Notes: generated by a model from the letters alone, not told the origin. A stretch of 47,750 nt of DNA from Halorubrum kocurii JCM 14978 (GCF_000337355.1 NZ_AOJH01000035.1:5341-53090); one strand, 5' to 3'. Shown: positions 1-7,670, counted from the first letter of the stretch. A program made the numbers and translations.

Positions 1-1
1 C

Positions 2-373
2 CCGCCGTACCGGCTCTCGCGGGACGGCGCGTACATCGGCGCGCGCTTCCTCGAACTGCTCGCGGCCGCCGACGGCTCGGTCAGCGAGGCGGTCGCCCCC
101 TACGCCGACTACCACTTCGTGCGGCGTAACGTCGAGTACGCGGACGACGACGAGCGCGACGAGATGCTGTCGGCCGCGCGCGCCTACGTCGAGACCGCGG
201 ACGCCGAGCCGAACACGACCGACGGCTACCGGCTCGACTACGGGGACGCGTGGGTGCTCGTGCGCCCCTCCGGCACCGAGCCGAAGATCCGGATCTACGC
301 CGAGTCCGCCGACGCCGACCGCGCCGAGCGGCTCGCGACGGACATGTACGTCGCGGTCGAAAGCGGGCGGTAG
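2..373 (+). CDS. Phosphohexomutase (phosphoglucosamine/phosphomannomutase family), C-terminal part
   Basis: The reading frame is open from the left edge, so the 5' part of the gene lies outside the window. The visible 123 residues form the last domain of an alpha-D-phosphohexomutase. The key signature is RPSGTEPKIRIYAE near the end, the phosphate-binding loop that holds the sugar phosphate. Enzymes of this family move phosphate between C1 and C6 of hexose phosphates in the cytoplasm and feed cell-surface glycan or glucosamine synthesis. The catalytic phosphoserine loop is not in view, so the substrate (glucosamine, mannose or glucose phosphate) cannot be decided. The gene ends 51 bases before the convergent small gene that follows. 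Confidence 0.85.
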   Translation, partial: PPYRLSRDGAYIGARFLELLAAADGSVSEAVAPYADYHFVRRNVEYADDDERDEMLSAARAYVETADAEPNTTDGYRLDYGDAWVLVRPSGTEPKIRIYAESADADRAERLATDMYVAVESGR

Positions 374-423
374 GAGGGTACGGTAGTCCGAGCGGAGACG
401 GCGCCGCGAGCGACGCCGACCGC

Positions 424-822
424 TCACTCCGAGACGACTGACACCGCCGGCTCCGAGGGACACTTCGCCCACCGTAGCGCGGCCGCGGCGTCGTTAAAAG
501 GCTCGGCGTCGACCCCGTTGACGTCCATCGTCCGCTCGAGGTACCGCCGCTTGGGACGCTCGGCGACCACCGCGAACCGCGAGACGCCGCGCTCGGCGGC
601 CGCCCGCGCGGCGAGCCGGAGCGTCTGCCGGCCGGCGTCCGAGCAGGGGCGCGTCGTCCGCACGACGAGCACGACGGCGTCGACCCGCCGCTCGTCCGCG
701 AGCGTCCGCCACCGATCGAGGAGCGCCTCGCCGTCCGACGGGGAGAGCCCCGTCCCGTGCGGGAGCTCGACGACGAGCACCCCGTCGTCGACCCGGATCG
801 ACCATCGCTCGCTCGGTTCCAT
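424..822 (-). CDS. Uncharacterised small protein, possibly STAS/SpoIIAA-like
   Basis: A 132-residue protein if translation starts at the ATG giving MEPSERW. A longer frame exists upstream, but it begins in an AT-rich promoter-like stretch. The chain alternates predicted strands and helices: VLVVELPHG, then a helix, then VDAVVLVVRT, then a helix, then SRFAVVAERP. This order resembles STAS or SpoIIAA-like folds, but no diagnostic phosphorylatable Ser is certain. I do not recognise a specific family. It stands alone between the phosphohexomutase gene and hemD and converges with the former. Codon use is typical of the neighbouring GC-rich genes, which supports real coding. Confidence 0.6.
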   Translation of the reverse strand: MEPSERWSIRVDDGVLVVELPHGTGLSPSDGEALLDRWRTLADERRVDAVVLVVRTTRPCSDAGRQTLRLAARAAAERGVSRFAVVAERPKRRYLERTMDVNGVDAEPFNDAAAALRWAKCPSEPAVSVVSE

Positions 823-1035
823 GCTAACCCTTCGCATGTGTCGGTTAATAAATGTGCGCACTTCAGTATCAGATAAGATAATTAGATAGCTGCGAAGTAC
901 CGTTTGAACCCCACCGAAACGCCGTATAGAGCCAAAAAGAACACTTTTGCCGTTGGTGCGACGACTGTCTCACGTCCCACTATCGATCCTGAGACCTGTC
1001 CGTTCGAGCGATCGTTCGACGAGCGGTCTGCGCGT

Positions 1036-1914
1036 TCACCGCGAACTCCGGTCGTCGCCGCCCGCGGCTCCCTCGTCGCCACCCGCGCCTCCCTCGTCGT
1101 CACCCGCGCCTCCCTCTCCGCTTTCTCCGCCTCTCTCTCCGTCCCCTCGGCCTCCGCCGACCGCGTCGACGACGGCCCGCGCGAGCGCCTCGAAGTCGGC
1201 ATCGTCGGGGACCACGTCGACGTCGATCCCGCTGTCCGCGGCCGTCTCCGCGGTCGGCGGTCCGATCGCGCCCACGACCGCGTCGTTCAGGCCCCCGACC
1301 GCCGCCTCGCGGACCCCGCGCGCCGCCGCGGCGTCGAGGAAGTGGGTCACCGTGAGCGAGGAGGTGAACGCGGCGGCGTCGAGGTCGCCCGCGGCGGCCA
1401 ACTCCGCGGACCTCCCGGCTCCCTGCGGGCGCGTCAGGCGGTAGAGAACGGTCTCGTTCACCGTCGCGCCGGCCTCGCGGAGCCCCGCCAAGAGCACGTC
1501 GCTGCCGTGGTCCGAGCGCGCCACCTCGACGCGTTCGCCGTCGACGCGGCCCTCCAGCGCCGCCACCAGCCCGGCGGAGGTGTACTCGTCCGGGACGAGG
1601 TCGACGGTCCAGCCCGCCGCCCGCGCCGCGTCCGCGGTCGCGGGGCCGATGGCGACGAGCGTCGCGTCGCCCGGCTCCCAGCCCGCCGCGGCGGCGAGTT
1701 CGACGCCCGTCTTGCTCGTGAGGACGACGCACGGCGCCGACTCGGGGGTCTGACCCGTCGGCTCGACCGCGAGCATCGGGTCGGCGACGGGGTCGGCGCC
1801 GAGCGACGCCAACAGCGACTCGGCGTCGTCGATCCGCTCGTCGTCGGGCCGGAAGACGGCGACGCGAGGGGTATCCGAGTCGCCGTCGCCCGTGCCGTCG
1901 GACTCGTCGCTCAC
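1036..1914 (-). CDS. hemD: Uroporphyrinogen-III synthase
   Basis: Closes and inverts ring D of hydroxymethylbilane to give uroporphyrinogen III, the branch point to haem, sirohaem and cobamides. The 292-residue product has the loose HemD pattern: an N-terminal VAVFRPDDE strand, VVLTSKTGVELAAAA in the first lobe, VAIGPATADAARAAGW, and AAFTSSLTVTHFLDAA with VVGAIGPPTAETA in the second lobe. HemD enzymes have few invariant residues, so the call also rests on position. The start is a GTG that overlaps the cobA stop (GTGA), implying translational coupling. The last 35 or so residues are a Gly/Glu/Asp-rich low-complexity tail (GGESGEGGAGDDEGG), probably dispensable. It is the third gene of the hemC-cobA-hemD operon. 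Confidence 0.9.
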   Translation of the reverse strand: MSDESDGTGDGDSDTPRVAVFRPDDERIDDAESLLASLGADPVADPMLAVEPTGQTPESAPCVVLTSKTGVELAAAAGWEPGDATLVAIGPATADAARAAGWTVDLVPDEYTSAGLVAALEGRVDGERVEVARSDHGSDVLLAGLREAGATVNETVLYRLTRPQGAGRSAELAAAGDLDAAAFTSSLTVTHFLDAAAARGVREAAVGGLNDAVVGAIGPPTAETAADSGIDVDVVPDDADFEALARAVVDAVGGGRGDGERGGESGEGGAGDDEGGAGGDEGAAGGDDRSSR

Positions 1915-2696
1915 GCGTCGCCACCCCGATCCCCGTCGTTCTCGAGGAACTCCGCCACCCGGTCGCGCGTCGCGGCCACGTCGCCGATCACGGTGATCGC
2001 GGGGGGCTCGATCCCCGCCTCGTCGCGCACGTCGACGATCGTGTCCAGGGTGCCGGTCGCGACGCGCATGTCGGGCCACGTCGCGCGCTCGACCAGCGCG
2101 ACGGGGGTGTCGCCGTCGAGGCCCGCGTCGCGGAGCTCCGCGGTGTAGGCGGGGAGCTTGCCCACGCCCATCAGCACGACGATGGTGCCGCCGGTGGCCG
2201 CGAGCGCGTCCCAGTCGACCGCTGACTCCTCTTTGGTCGGGTCCTCGTGGCCCGTGACGAAGGAGACGGAGGAGGCGTGGTCGCGGTGCGTCACCGGGAT
2301 CCCGGCCACCGCGGGGCCCGCGATCGCGGAGGTGACGCCCGGGACGACCTCGAACGGGACTCCGGCCGCCGCGAGGTGTTCGGCCTCCTCGCCGCCGCGC
2401 CCGAAGACGAACGGGTCGCCGCCCTTCAGGCGGACGACCGACTTCCCCTCGCGCGCCAGTTCGACGAGGCGCCGGTTCGTGTACTCCTGCGGGGTCCACT
2501 CGCCGCCGGCGCGCTTGCCGACGTCCTCGCGCTTCGCCTCCGGAATCTGTCCGAGGATCTCCGGGCCGGGGAGCTTGTCGTGGAGGACCACGTCGGCCGA
2601 CTCGATCAGCTCGGCGGCCCGCACCGTCAGCAGGTCCGGGTCGCCCGGCCCGGAGCCGACGAGGTACACCGTTCCGAGGGCGTCTCCCTCACTCAT
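1911..2696 (-). CDS. cobA: Uroporphyrinogen-III C-methyltransferase (SUMT)
   Basis: Adds two methyl groups from S-adenosylmethionine to uroporphyrinogen III, giving precorrin-2 for sirohaem and cobalamin. In haloarchaea it may also feed the alternative sirohaem-based haem pathway. The 261 residues match a single-domain SUMT: VYLVGSGPGDPDLLTVRA (the SAM-binding GxGxGD start), DVVLHDKL, VVRLKGGDPFVFGRGGEE, VVPGVTSAIAGPA, GIPVTHRD, and TIVVLMGV in the C-terminal half. There is no CysG-type dehydrogenase domain fused to it. It overlaps hemC by 8 bases upstream and hemD by 4 bases downstream, so the three genes form a tight operon. Confidence 0.95.
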   Translation of the reverse strand: MSEGDALGTVYLVGSGPGDPDLLTVRAAELIESADVVLHDKLPGPEILGQIPEAKREDVGKRAGGEWTPQEYTNRRLVELAREGKSVVRLKGGDPFVFGRGGEEAEHLAAAGVPFEVVPGVTSAIAGPAVAGIPVTHRDHASSVSFVTGHEDPTKEESAVDWDALAATGGTIVVLMGVGKLPAYTAELRDAGLDGDTPVALVERATWPDMRVATGTLDTIVDVRDEAGIEPPAITVIGDVAATRDRVAEFLENDGDRGGDA

Positions 2697-3915
2697 CGTC
2701 CGCCCCTTCGCGGGTTCCCTCGTCGACTCCGGCCTCCTCGCGGGCGGCCTCGATGAGGTCCGCGGCCCCTCGGTCGGCCAGATCGGCCGCGAACTCCTCG
2801 GCGGCCTTCGCGTGCGACCGGATCGGGAGGTCGCGGGTGTCGGCCACCTCCTCGGTGCCGTCGGTCGAGAGGACGCGGACGCGGGTGTGGACGTGCTCGC
2901 CCTGCACGAGCGCCGAGACGCCGATCGGGGCGACGCAGCCCCCGTTGAGCTCGGCGAGGATCGTGCGCTCGACGGTGACGGCCACCCGGGTCCGCGGGTG
3001 GTCGATCGCGGAGCGCACGTCCTCGATCACGTCCGGGTCGGTCGCGGTCACCGCGATGGCGCCCTGCCCGGCCGCGGGGACGAACTCCTCGCGCGGGAGC
3101 CGGGTCGTGGGGACCTCGTAGAACAGCTCCGAGCGCCGGAGCCCGGCCTCCGCGAGGACGATGGCGTCGTACTCCGTCTCGACCTTCCGCTCCATCGCCG
3201 AGCGCTCCAGATCGGAGAGCGAGTCGAACCACTCCTCGACGCTCTGGTCGAACTCCTCGTCGACTTCGTTCTCCTCGTCGGCGTCTCCTTCGTCGCCCTC
3301 GCCGAGCGCGTCCCAGTTCGGCTCGTCGGCGTCTCCGTCGCTCTCGTCACCGTCGCTCCCCTCGCCGCCCTTCTCGGCCGTCGCCGCGCGCGACTCGCCC
3401 GAGGCGATCAGCCGGCGCTCGTGTTCCGCCTGCAGACGCGGGGCGAGCAGCTTCTCGATCCGGGTGTCGACGTTCCCCCGGAGCGGCTCGACCACGAGGT
3501 CGGGTCGCGCGGCCTTGATCTGGGCGGTCCGGCGGAGCGAGCCGGTCCCGACGACGGAGCCGGACGGGAGATCCTCGATGCCGAGCCCTTCGGGGTTGAC
3601 GACCACGTCGCCCGACGGGGCGCGCTCGGGGACGCCGGCGATCACCATGTCGTCCATCCCCTCGGTGGGCACGTCCTTCAGGGAGTGGACGGCGAGGTGG
3701 GCGTCGCCGTCGAGCACCTCCTCGTCGAGCGCGCGGACGAAGGCGCCGGTCTTGCCGAGGCGGTGGATCAGCTCGTCGGGGATCTGGTCGCCGCGGGTCT
3801 CGACGCGTCGGAGTTCCACGTCGCGGCGGCGGCTCGACAGGGCGTCGCGGACGGTCCCGGCCTGTCGGAGGGCCAGGTCTGACCCGCGCGTGGCGAGCCT
3901 GAGCGTATCGGTCAT
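2689..3915 (-). CDS. hemC: Hydroxymethylbilane synthase (porphobilinogen deaminase)
   Basis: Joins four porphobilinogen units into hydroxymethylbilane. The start MTDTLRLATRGSDLALRQA gives 408 residues and is chosen because it carries the family N-terminus; the frame runs further upstream but is not conserved in character. Family motifs seen are HSLKDVPTE, VVGTGSLRR, IVLAEAGLRR, VPAAGQGAIAV and LNGGCVAPIG, with Cys327 as the likely anchor of the dipyrromethane cofactor. Bacterial enzymes are about 310 residues. The extra length is an acidic insertion of roughly 75 residues (rich in Glu, Asp and Gly, for example GDESDGDADEP) between the GNVDTRI helix and the IVLAEAG strand. It is first in the hem operon. 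Confidence 0.95.
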   Translation of the reverse strand: MTDTLRLATRGSDLALRQAGTVRDALSSRRRDVELRRVETRGDQIPDELIHRLGKTGAFVRALDEEVLDGDAHLAVHSLKDVPTEGMDDMVIAGVPERAPSGDVVVNPEGLGIEDLPSGSVVGTGSLRRTAQIKAARPDLVVEPLRGNVDTRIEKLLAPRLQAEHERRLIASGESRAATAEKGGEGSDGDESDGDADEPNWDALGEGDEGDADEENEVDEEFDQSVEEWFDSLSDLERSAMERKVETEYDAIVLAEAGLRRSELFYEVPTTRLPREEFVPAAGQGAIAVTATDPDVIEDVRSAIDHPRTRVAVTVERTILAELNGGCVAPIGVSALVQGEHVHTRVRVLSTDGTEEVADTRDLPIRSHAKAAEEFAADLADRGAADLIEAAREEAGVDEGTREGADDE

Positions 3916-3937
3916 ACCCGAAGTGAGGTCCCCCGCG

Positions 3938-3946
3938 TTCAAAAGC
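3938..3946 (-). promoter_or_regulatory. TATA-like element of the hemC operon
   Basis: Read on the minus strand, CGCTTTTGAAC lies about 25 bases before the hemC ATG. CTTTTGA-type elements at this spacing are a common haloarchaeal promoter core and would give a leaderless or near-leaderless transcript. Confidence 0.45.
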
Positions 3947-4010
3947 GCACTAGTTCGGCCGTGGCGGTGGGATGCCGGCGGAACAGCGGGAGCCCGACGT
4001 GAGGGTTTAT

Positions 4011-4058
4011 AAATGTACTGCGGTGGAAATGTACTGCGGTGGAAATGTGCTGCGGTGG
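4011..4058 (+). repeat. 16-bp tandem repeat, three copies
   Basis: Three back-to-back copies of AAATGTACTGCGGTGG at 4011-4026, 4027-4042 and 4043-4058. The third has G for A at position 8. It directly follows a TTTATA element. Seen directly; function unknown. Confidence 0.9.
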
Positions 4059-4111
4059 CGCGTGCCTCCGAGCGGCCGCCTTTGGCGGCCGCGAAGAGCA
4101 CGCGCGAGGGA

Positions 4112-4144
4112 GTCAGTCGCCGGAGCGAAGCGGAGGCGACTGAC
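4112..4144. repeat. Perfect 10-bp inverted repeat (REP-like palindrome)
   Basis: Arms GTCAGTCGCC (4112-4121) and GGCGACTGAC (4135-4144) flank a 13-base spacer GGAGCGAAGCGGA. The spacer is itself nearly two copies of GGAGCGAA. No gene ends here, so a simple terminator role is doubtful; it resembles dispersed extragenic palindromes. Confidence 0.75.
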
Positions 4145-4338
4145 GAGGCTGGGGAGGTGTGAGGTGCGGTTGCTGTGCGGGGCGGGCGGGACTCAAAAGG
4201 GTAGCCGCGCTCGGCTGGGGCTTTGGCGGTGTTCGCCGTCGATCCGGTGTCAACGACTTATAACCAACATTCTAGTCGAGGATGTGCGGAACAAAATCAT
4301 CGCGAGCCCGAAACCGTCTGAACCGTCGCTGACAGTGA

Positions 4339-4504
4339 GAGAGTACATTTCGTGTGTTCTCCGAGGCGGTTGCAGGCTGTGTCGGATATCCAGTCCGACG
4401 AATTGCGAGAGTGGGTTTCGTGTGTTCGTGAGACGTTTACGTGGTGTATCGGGTAGCCGATATCCGCGAACTGCTCACAGTGAGAGAGTAGGTTTCGTGT
4501 GTTC
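4339..4504 (+). repeat. Origin-type 21-bp repeats, left cluster (three copies)
   Basis: Copies at 4339-4359, 4407-4427 and 4484-4504. Each starts GAGAGT and ends TTTCGTGTGTTC, with three variable bases between. These are the reverse complement of the cluster right of the initiator gene. The outer two copies are also preceded by CAGTGA. Spacing between starts is 68 and 77 bases. Confidence 0.9.
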
Positions 4505-4594
4505 TTGAGAAACCAACGTAGAAAACCGAGTGCAGGCAGGCCGGTTGTAGAAGATACGGTACGGATCGGTATCACACGAAACTCACGAACAGTA

Positions 4595-4606
4595 GTTTTA
4601 TAAATA
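4595..4606 (+). promoter_or_regulatory. TATA box of orc1/cdc6
   Basis: TTTTATAAATAAATAG lies about 27-37 bases before the ATG at 4632. The transcript would start close to the ATG, so translation is probably leaderless. Confidence 0.6.
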
Positions 4607-4631
4607 AATAGGTAGTTGCTGTTCTCAACGG

Positions 4632-5828
4632 ATGTCGGGGCCCTTCAGCAATATTACGGAAACGATTTTTGCCGACAAGTCGGTTCTCACGGAAAGCTAC
4701 CAACCGGAGACGATCCTCGAACGCGATGAGGAGATCGAAGCGTACAGCCATGCTCTTCAGGACGTACTGTTCGGACGCGAGCCTGAGAACGTCTTTCTGT
4801 ACGGAAAGGCCGGTCTCGGGAAGACCGCTGTCACCGAGTACATGATGGACGAGTTGCGGGAAGAGGCAGCGACCCGTGAGCAGGCGGACGACCTGCACAT
4901 CCACCAGATAAACTGTAACGGTCGAACGCTCTTTATGGTCGTTCGGCAGTTAGTCAACCGGCTGTTACCCGAAGGGGCGAGCGACTTCCCAAAGCGGGGG
5001 CTCGGGACGGGCGACGCGTTCGACGAACTGTACACACAGCTCGACCGAATCGGTGGGACCCACCTGTTTGTCATCGACGAGATCGACCACCTCGACGACG
5101 CAAACACGCTCTTGTACGAACTGCCGCGGGCACGTGCGAACAACCACATCTCGGAGGCGCTCGTCGGTATCGTCGGCATTAGCAACGACTACACGTTTCG
5201 CCAGTCGCTGTCGCCGAAGGTCAAGGATACGCTGATGGAGACGGAGATTTCGTTTAGCCCGTACGACGCGGGCGAACTCCAAACGATCCTTCGTCACCGG
5301 GCGGAGACGGCGTTCGTTGACGGTGTTTGCGACCAGTCGGCTATCGCGAAGGCGGCGGCACTCGCCGCACAGGACATGGGGAACGCACGACAAGCGATCG
5401 ACTTCCTCCGTGTCGGATCAGAAGTCGCAGAGCGGGAGGGCGACCGACACGTGATCGATGATCACATCGAGCGCGCGCGGGCGCTCGTCCAGCGGGGCCG
5501 TCTCCAGAACAAGATCCGTGATCAGACCCAGCATGGCCAGTATATTCTCGAAGCGATCGCCACGTTGGCCAAGAGCGATGAACTTCCGGCGCGATCGAAG
5601 GAGATCCAGACGGTGTACGAGACGGTTGCCAACGCCCACGGGGCGTCACCGTTGACGACGCTAAAAAGCGTGCAGGACCACCTCTCCGATCTCCACATGC
5701 TCGGCTTTCTCATCCGGCACGAACAGAACCAGGGCCGAAGCGGCGGACAGTACTACGAGTACGAATTGGATCTCGATCCGGACATCATCGTCCAAACACG
5801 GCAGAAGATCGTTGAGCAGACCAGCTGA
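4632..5828 (+). CDS. Orc1/Cdc6 family replication initiator
   Basis: Binds origin repeats and helps load the MCM helicase. The 398 residues show the expected order: an AAA+ domain with Walker A GKAGLGKT (58-65), Walker B LFVIDEID (145-152), sensor-1 IVGISNDYTFRQSL, the archaeal SPKVKDTL segment, and sensor-2 GNARQAIDFLRVGSEVAE. A winged-helix domain follows from about residue 285 (ILEAIATLAKSDELPARSKEI, then GASPLTTLKSVQDHLSDL). Length is typical of haloarchaeal paralogues. Haloarchaea carry many such genes, some on integrated or extrachromosomal elements. Its codon use is slightly less GC-rich than that of hemC or sufS, so it may be a secondary or acquired origin. Flanking inverted repeats strongly suggest that it acts on this locus. 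Confidence 0.95.
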   Translation: MSGPFSNITETIFADKSVLTESYQPETILERDEEIEAYSHALQDVLFGREPENVFLYGKAGLGKTAVTEYMMDELREEAATREQADDLHIHQINCNGRTLFMVVRQLVNRLLPEGASDFPKRGLGTGDAFDELYTQLDRIGGTHLFVIDEIDHLDDANTLLYELPRARANNHISEALVGIVGISNDYTFRQSLSPKVKDTLMETEISFSPYDAGELQTILRHRAETAFVDGVCDQSAIAKAAALAAQDMGNARQAIDFLRVGSEVAEREGDRHVIDDHIERARALVQRGRLQNKIRDQTQHGQYILEAIATLAKSDELPARSKEIQTVYETVANAHGASPLTTLKSVQDHLSDLHMLGFLIRHEQNQGRSGGQYYEYELDLDPDIIVQTRQKIVEQTS

Positions 5829-6003
5829 ATGGATTTTCGGCCGCAAGTCTGCAGTTAGATACGGAACCGAAGAACAAACGAAAGGTACTCTCTTCGAAGG
5901 TACCCACCGTCTTTCACAGAACAGACGAAACGTACTCTCTCCGAATGTGGACGGGATCACTTCCGAGTCTGCTGAGGAACAGACGAAACGTACTCTCTCG
6001 ATG

Positions 6004-6049
6004 TCAGTGACCCGCGATTGGAGTCGCGGGTTTCGACCTTGCTGATCTG
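6004..6049. repeat. 46-bp hairpin repeat, copy 1
   Basis: Begins TCAGTGACCCGCGA, with arms ACCCGCGA and TCGCGGGT around a short loop, and continues to CCTTGCTGATCTG. A diverged second copy is at 6117-6162. Hairpins with a CCCGCGA core occur at ends of IS200/IS605-type elements in haloarchaea, but no transposase is present here. Confidence 0.7.
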
Positions 6050-6116
6050 TGGGACGGCCGGGGTCTCTCAGTCACGAGGAACTCACGAAATGTACTCTCT
6101 GAGTCAGTGCTCTGAG

Positions 6117-6162
6117 TCAGTGACCCGCGACTTCAGTCGTGGGCTTCCGCCTTGTTTATCTG
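6117..6162. repeat. 46-bp hairpin repeat, copy 2
   Basis: Begins TCAGTGACCCGCGACTTCAG and ends CCTTGTTTATCTG. It matches copy 1 over most of its length, with arm CCCGCGAC pairing to GTCGTGGG through one G-T. It sits between the fourth and fifth right-hand origin repeats. Confidence 0.7.
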
Positions 6163-6332
6163 CGATCCCTACCACACAGCAAAGAACACACGAAACGTAC
6201 TCTCTTGTGCGAGAGTCATAACGGGGTTAATAAGGCCGAACCAGCGGTGGGGGCCAACGAAGCCGCCTCGCAGACACTGGCAACACGTACCGGACCGAAG
6301 GTGTGTTAGTGCTCGGGGCCCAAATCCGGGTA

Positions 6333-7610
6333 ATGGGAGTTCAGGAACAGTACCCGTTCGACGTCGAGGCCGTCCGCGCCGACTTCCCGATCCTCGATCG
6401 GAAGGTCGGCGGCGATCCGGAGTCGCCGGGCGAAGGTCCGGGCGACGACACCCCGCTCGTCTACCTCGACAGCGCGGCGACCTCGCACACGCCGGACCCG
6501 GTCGTCGACGCGATCGCGGACTACTACCGCAGCTACAACGCCAACGTCCACCGCGGGATCCACCAGCTGAGCCAGGAGGCCTCCGTCGCCTACGAGGAGG
6601 CCCACGACACCGTCGCCGACTTCATCGGGGCGTCGGGCCGCGAGGAAATCGTCTTCACGAAGAACACCACGGAGGCGATGAACCTCGTCGCGTACGCGTG
6701 GGGGCTCGAAGAGCTCGGGCCGGGCGACAACGTCGTCCTCTCGCAGATGGAGCACCACGCGTCGCTCGTGACGTGGCAGCAGATCGGGAAGCGCACCGGC
6801 GCCGACGTGCGCTTCATCGAGGTGACCGACGAGGGCCGGCTCGACATGGAGCACGCCGCCGAGTGCATCGACGACGACACGCAGATGGTGTCGGTCGTCC
6901 ACGTCTCGAACACGCTGGGCACGATCAACCCGATCGCGGAGCTGGCCGACCTCGCGCACGACCACGACGCGTACGTCTTCGCCGACGGCGCCCAGTCGGT
7001 CCCCACCCGCCCGGTCGACGTCGAGGACCTCGGCGTCGACTTCCTCGCCTTCTCCGGGCACAAGATGTGCGGTCCGACCGGCATCGGGGCGCTGTACGGC
7101 CGGGAGGAGATCCTCGAGTCCATGCAGCCGTACCTCTACGGCGGCGACATGATCCGGCGCGTCTCCTTCGAGGACTCCACGTGGGAGGACCTCCCGTGGA
7201 AGTTCGAGGCCGGCACGCCGTCGATCGCGCAGGGGATCGCCTTCGCGGCCGCGATCGAGTACATAGAGGAGATCGGCATGGAGAACGTCCGGGCCCACGA
7301 GGACCTGCTGGCGGAGTACGCGTACGACGAGCTCGACGCGCTCGGCGGCGTGGAGATCTACGGCCCGCCGGGCGACGACCGCGGCGGCCTCGTCGCGTTC
7401 AACGTCGAGGGCGTCCACGCGCACGACCTCTCCAGCATCCTCAACGACTACGGCGTCGCGATCCGCGCCGGCGACCACTGCACCCAGCCGCTCCACGACG
7501 AGCTGGGAGTCGCCGCCTCCGCGCGCGCCTCCTTCTACCTCTACAACACCACCGAGGAGGTCGACGCGCTCGTCGATGCGGTGGGTGAGGCGCGCGACCT
7601 GTTCGCGTAA
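6333..7610 (+). CDS. sufS: Cysteine desulfurase, SufS type
   Basis: A pyridoxal-phosphate enzyme that takes sulfur from cysteine and passes it as persulfide to the Fe-S scaffold. The start MGVQEQYPFDVEAVRADFP gives 425 residues, usual for SufS. Visible sites are VYLDSAATSHTP near the N-terminus, the cofactor-contacting MEHHASLVTW (139-148), FADGAQSVPT, Lys244 in FSGHKMCGPTG as the PLP Schiff base, and Cys383 in RAGDHCTQPL as the persulfide cysteine. Loop spacing around Cys383 is of the group II (SufS) kind. The likely acceptor SufU is encoded 3 kb downstream. The acidic segment at 25-40 is probably a haloadaptation. Confidence 0.95.
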   Translation: MGVQEQYPFDVEAVRADFPILDRKVGGDPESPGEGPGDDTPLVYLDSAATSHTPDPVVDAIADYYRSYNANVHRGIHQLSQEASVAYEEAHDTVADFIGASGREEIVFTKNTTEAMNLVAYAWGLEELGPGDNVVLSQMEHHASLVTWQQIGKRTGADVRFIEVTDEGRLDMEHAAECIDDDTQMVSVVHVSNTLGTINPIAELADLAHDHDAYVFADGAQSVPTRPVDVEDLGVDFLAFSGHKMCGPTGIGALYGREEILESMQPYLYGGDMIRRVSFEDSTWEDLPWKFEAGTPSIAQGIAFAAAIEYIEEIGMENVRAHEDLLAEYAYDELDALGGVEIYGPPGDDRGGLVAFNVEGVHAHDLSSILNDYGVAIRAGDHCTQPLHDELGVAASARASFYLYNTTEEVDALVDAVGEARDLFA

Positions 7611-7670
7611 GGATCAGCACGATCGAGGTGCTGTTTATAAACGCTCACGTCGCGGACGCCTACGATCACC

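Larger units (their letters stand above)
3916..4631. other. Long intergenic region between hemC and orc1/cdc6
   Basis: 716 bases with no convincing gene. From left to right it holds the hemC promoter, a TTTATAAAT element near 4006, a 16-bp tandem triplication (4011-4058), a GC-rich block with a perfect 10-bp hairpin (4112-4144), and a block containing GGACTCAAAAGGG (about 4190). From about 4255 base composition falls and the stretch carries three copies of the origin-type repeat (4339-4504). The final 35 bases are the promoter of the initiator gene. Confidence 0.7.
4339..6204. other. Candidate chromosomal replication origin (orc1/cdc6 locus)
   Basis: An Orc1/Cdc6 initiator gene is bracketed by eight copies of one 21-bp repeat, three to the left and five to the right, facing each other. 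Archaeal initiators are usually encoded next to the origin they fire and bind inverted origin recognition boxes nearby. The repeat core ACGAAACGTACTCTC is not the usual haloarchaeal ORB that I know (TTTCCAGTGGAAACGAAGGG-like), so this would be an origin with its own initiator specificity. The left repeats lie in the AT-richer stretch at 4255-4630, the best candidate for the unwinding site. Inferred from layout only. Confidence 0.7.
5872..6204 (-). repeat. Origin-type 21-bp repeats, right cluster (five copies)
   Basis: Copies at 5872-5892, 5919-5939, 5977-5997, 6079-6099 and 6184-6204. Shared core ACGAAA(C/T/G)GTACTCTC, preceded by GAACA or GAACT. They are inverted relative to the three copies at 4339-4504. 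Spacing widens from 47 to about 105 bases. The last copy, GAACACACGAAACGTACTCT, is the closest to consensus. Confidence 0.9.

Noticed and set aside
904-2148. A 414-codon plus-strand frame opposite hemD and cobA
   Set aside because: Antisense shadow of two recognisable enzymes; no domain content.
6152-7588. A 478-codon frame overlapping sufS
   Set aside because: Arginine-rich frame-shifted reading of the strongly supported SufS gene.
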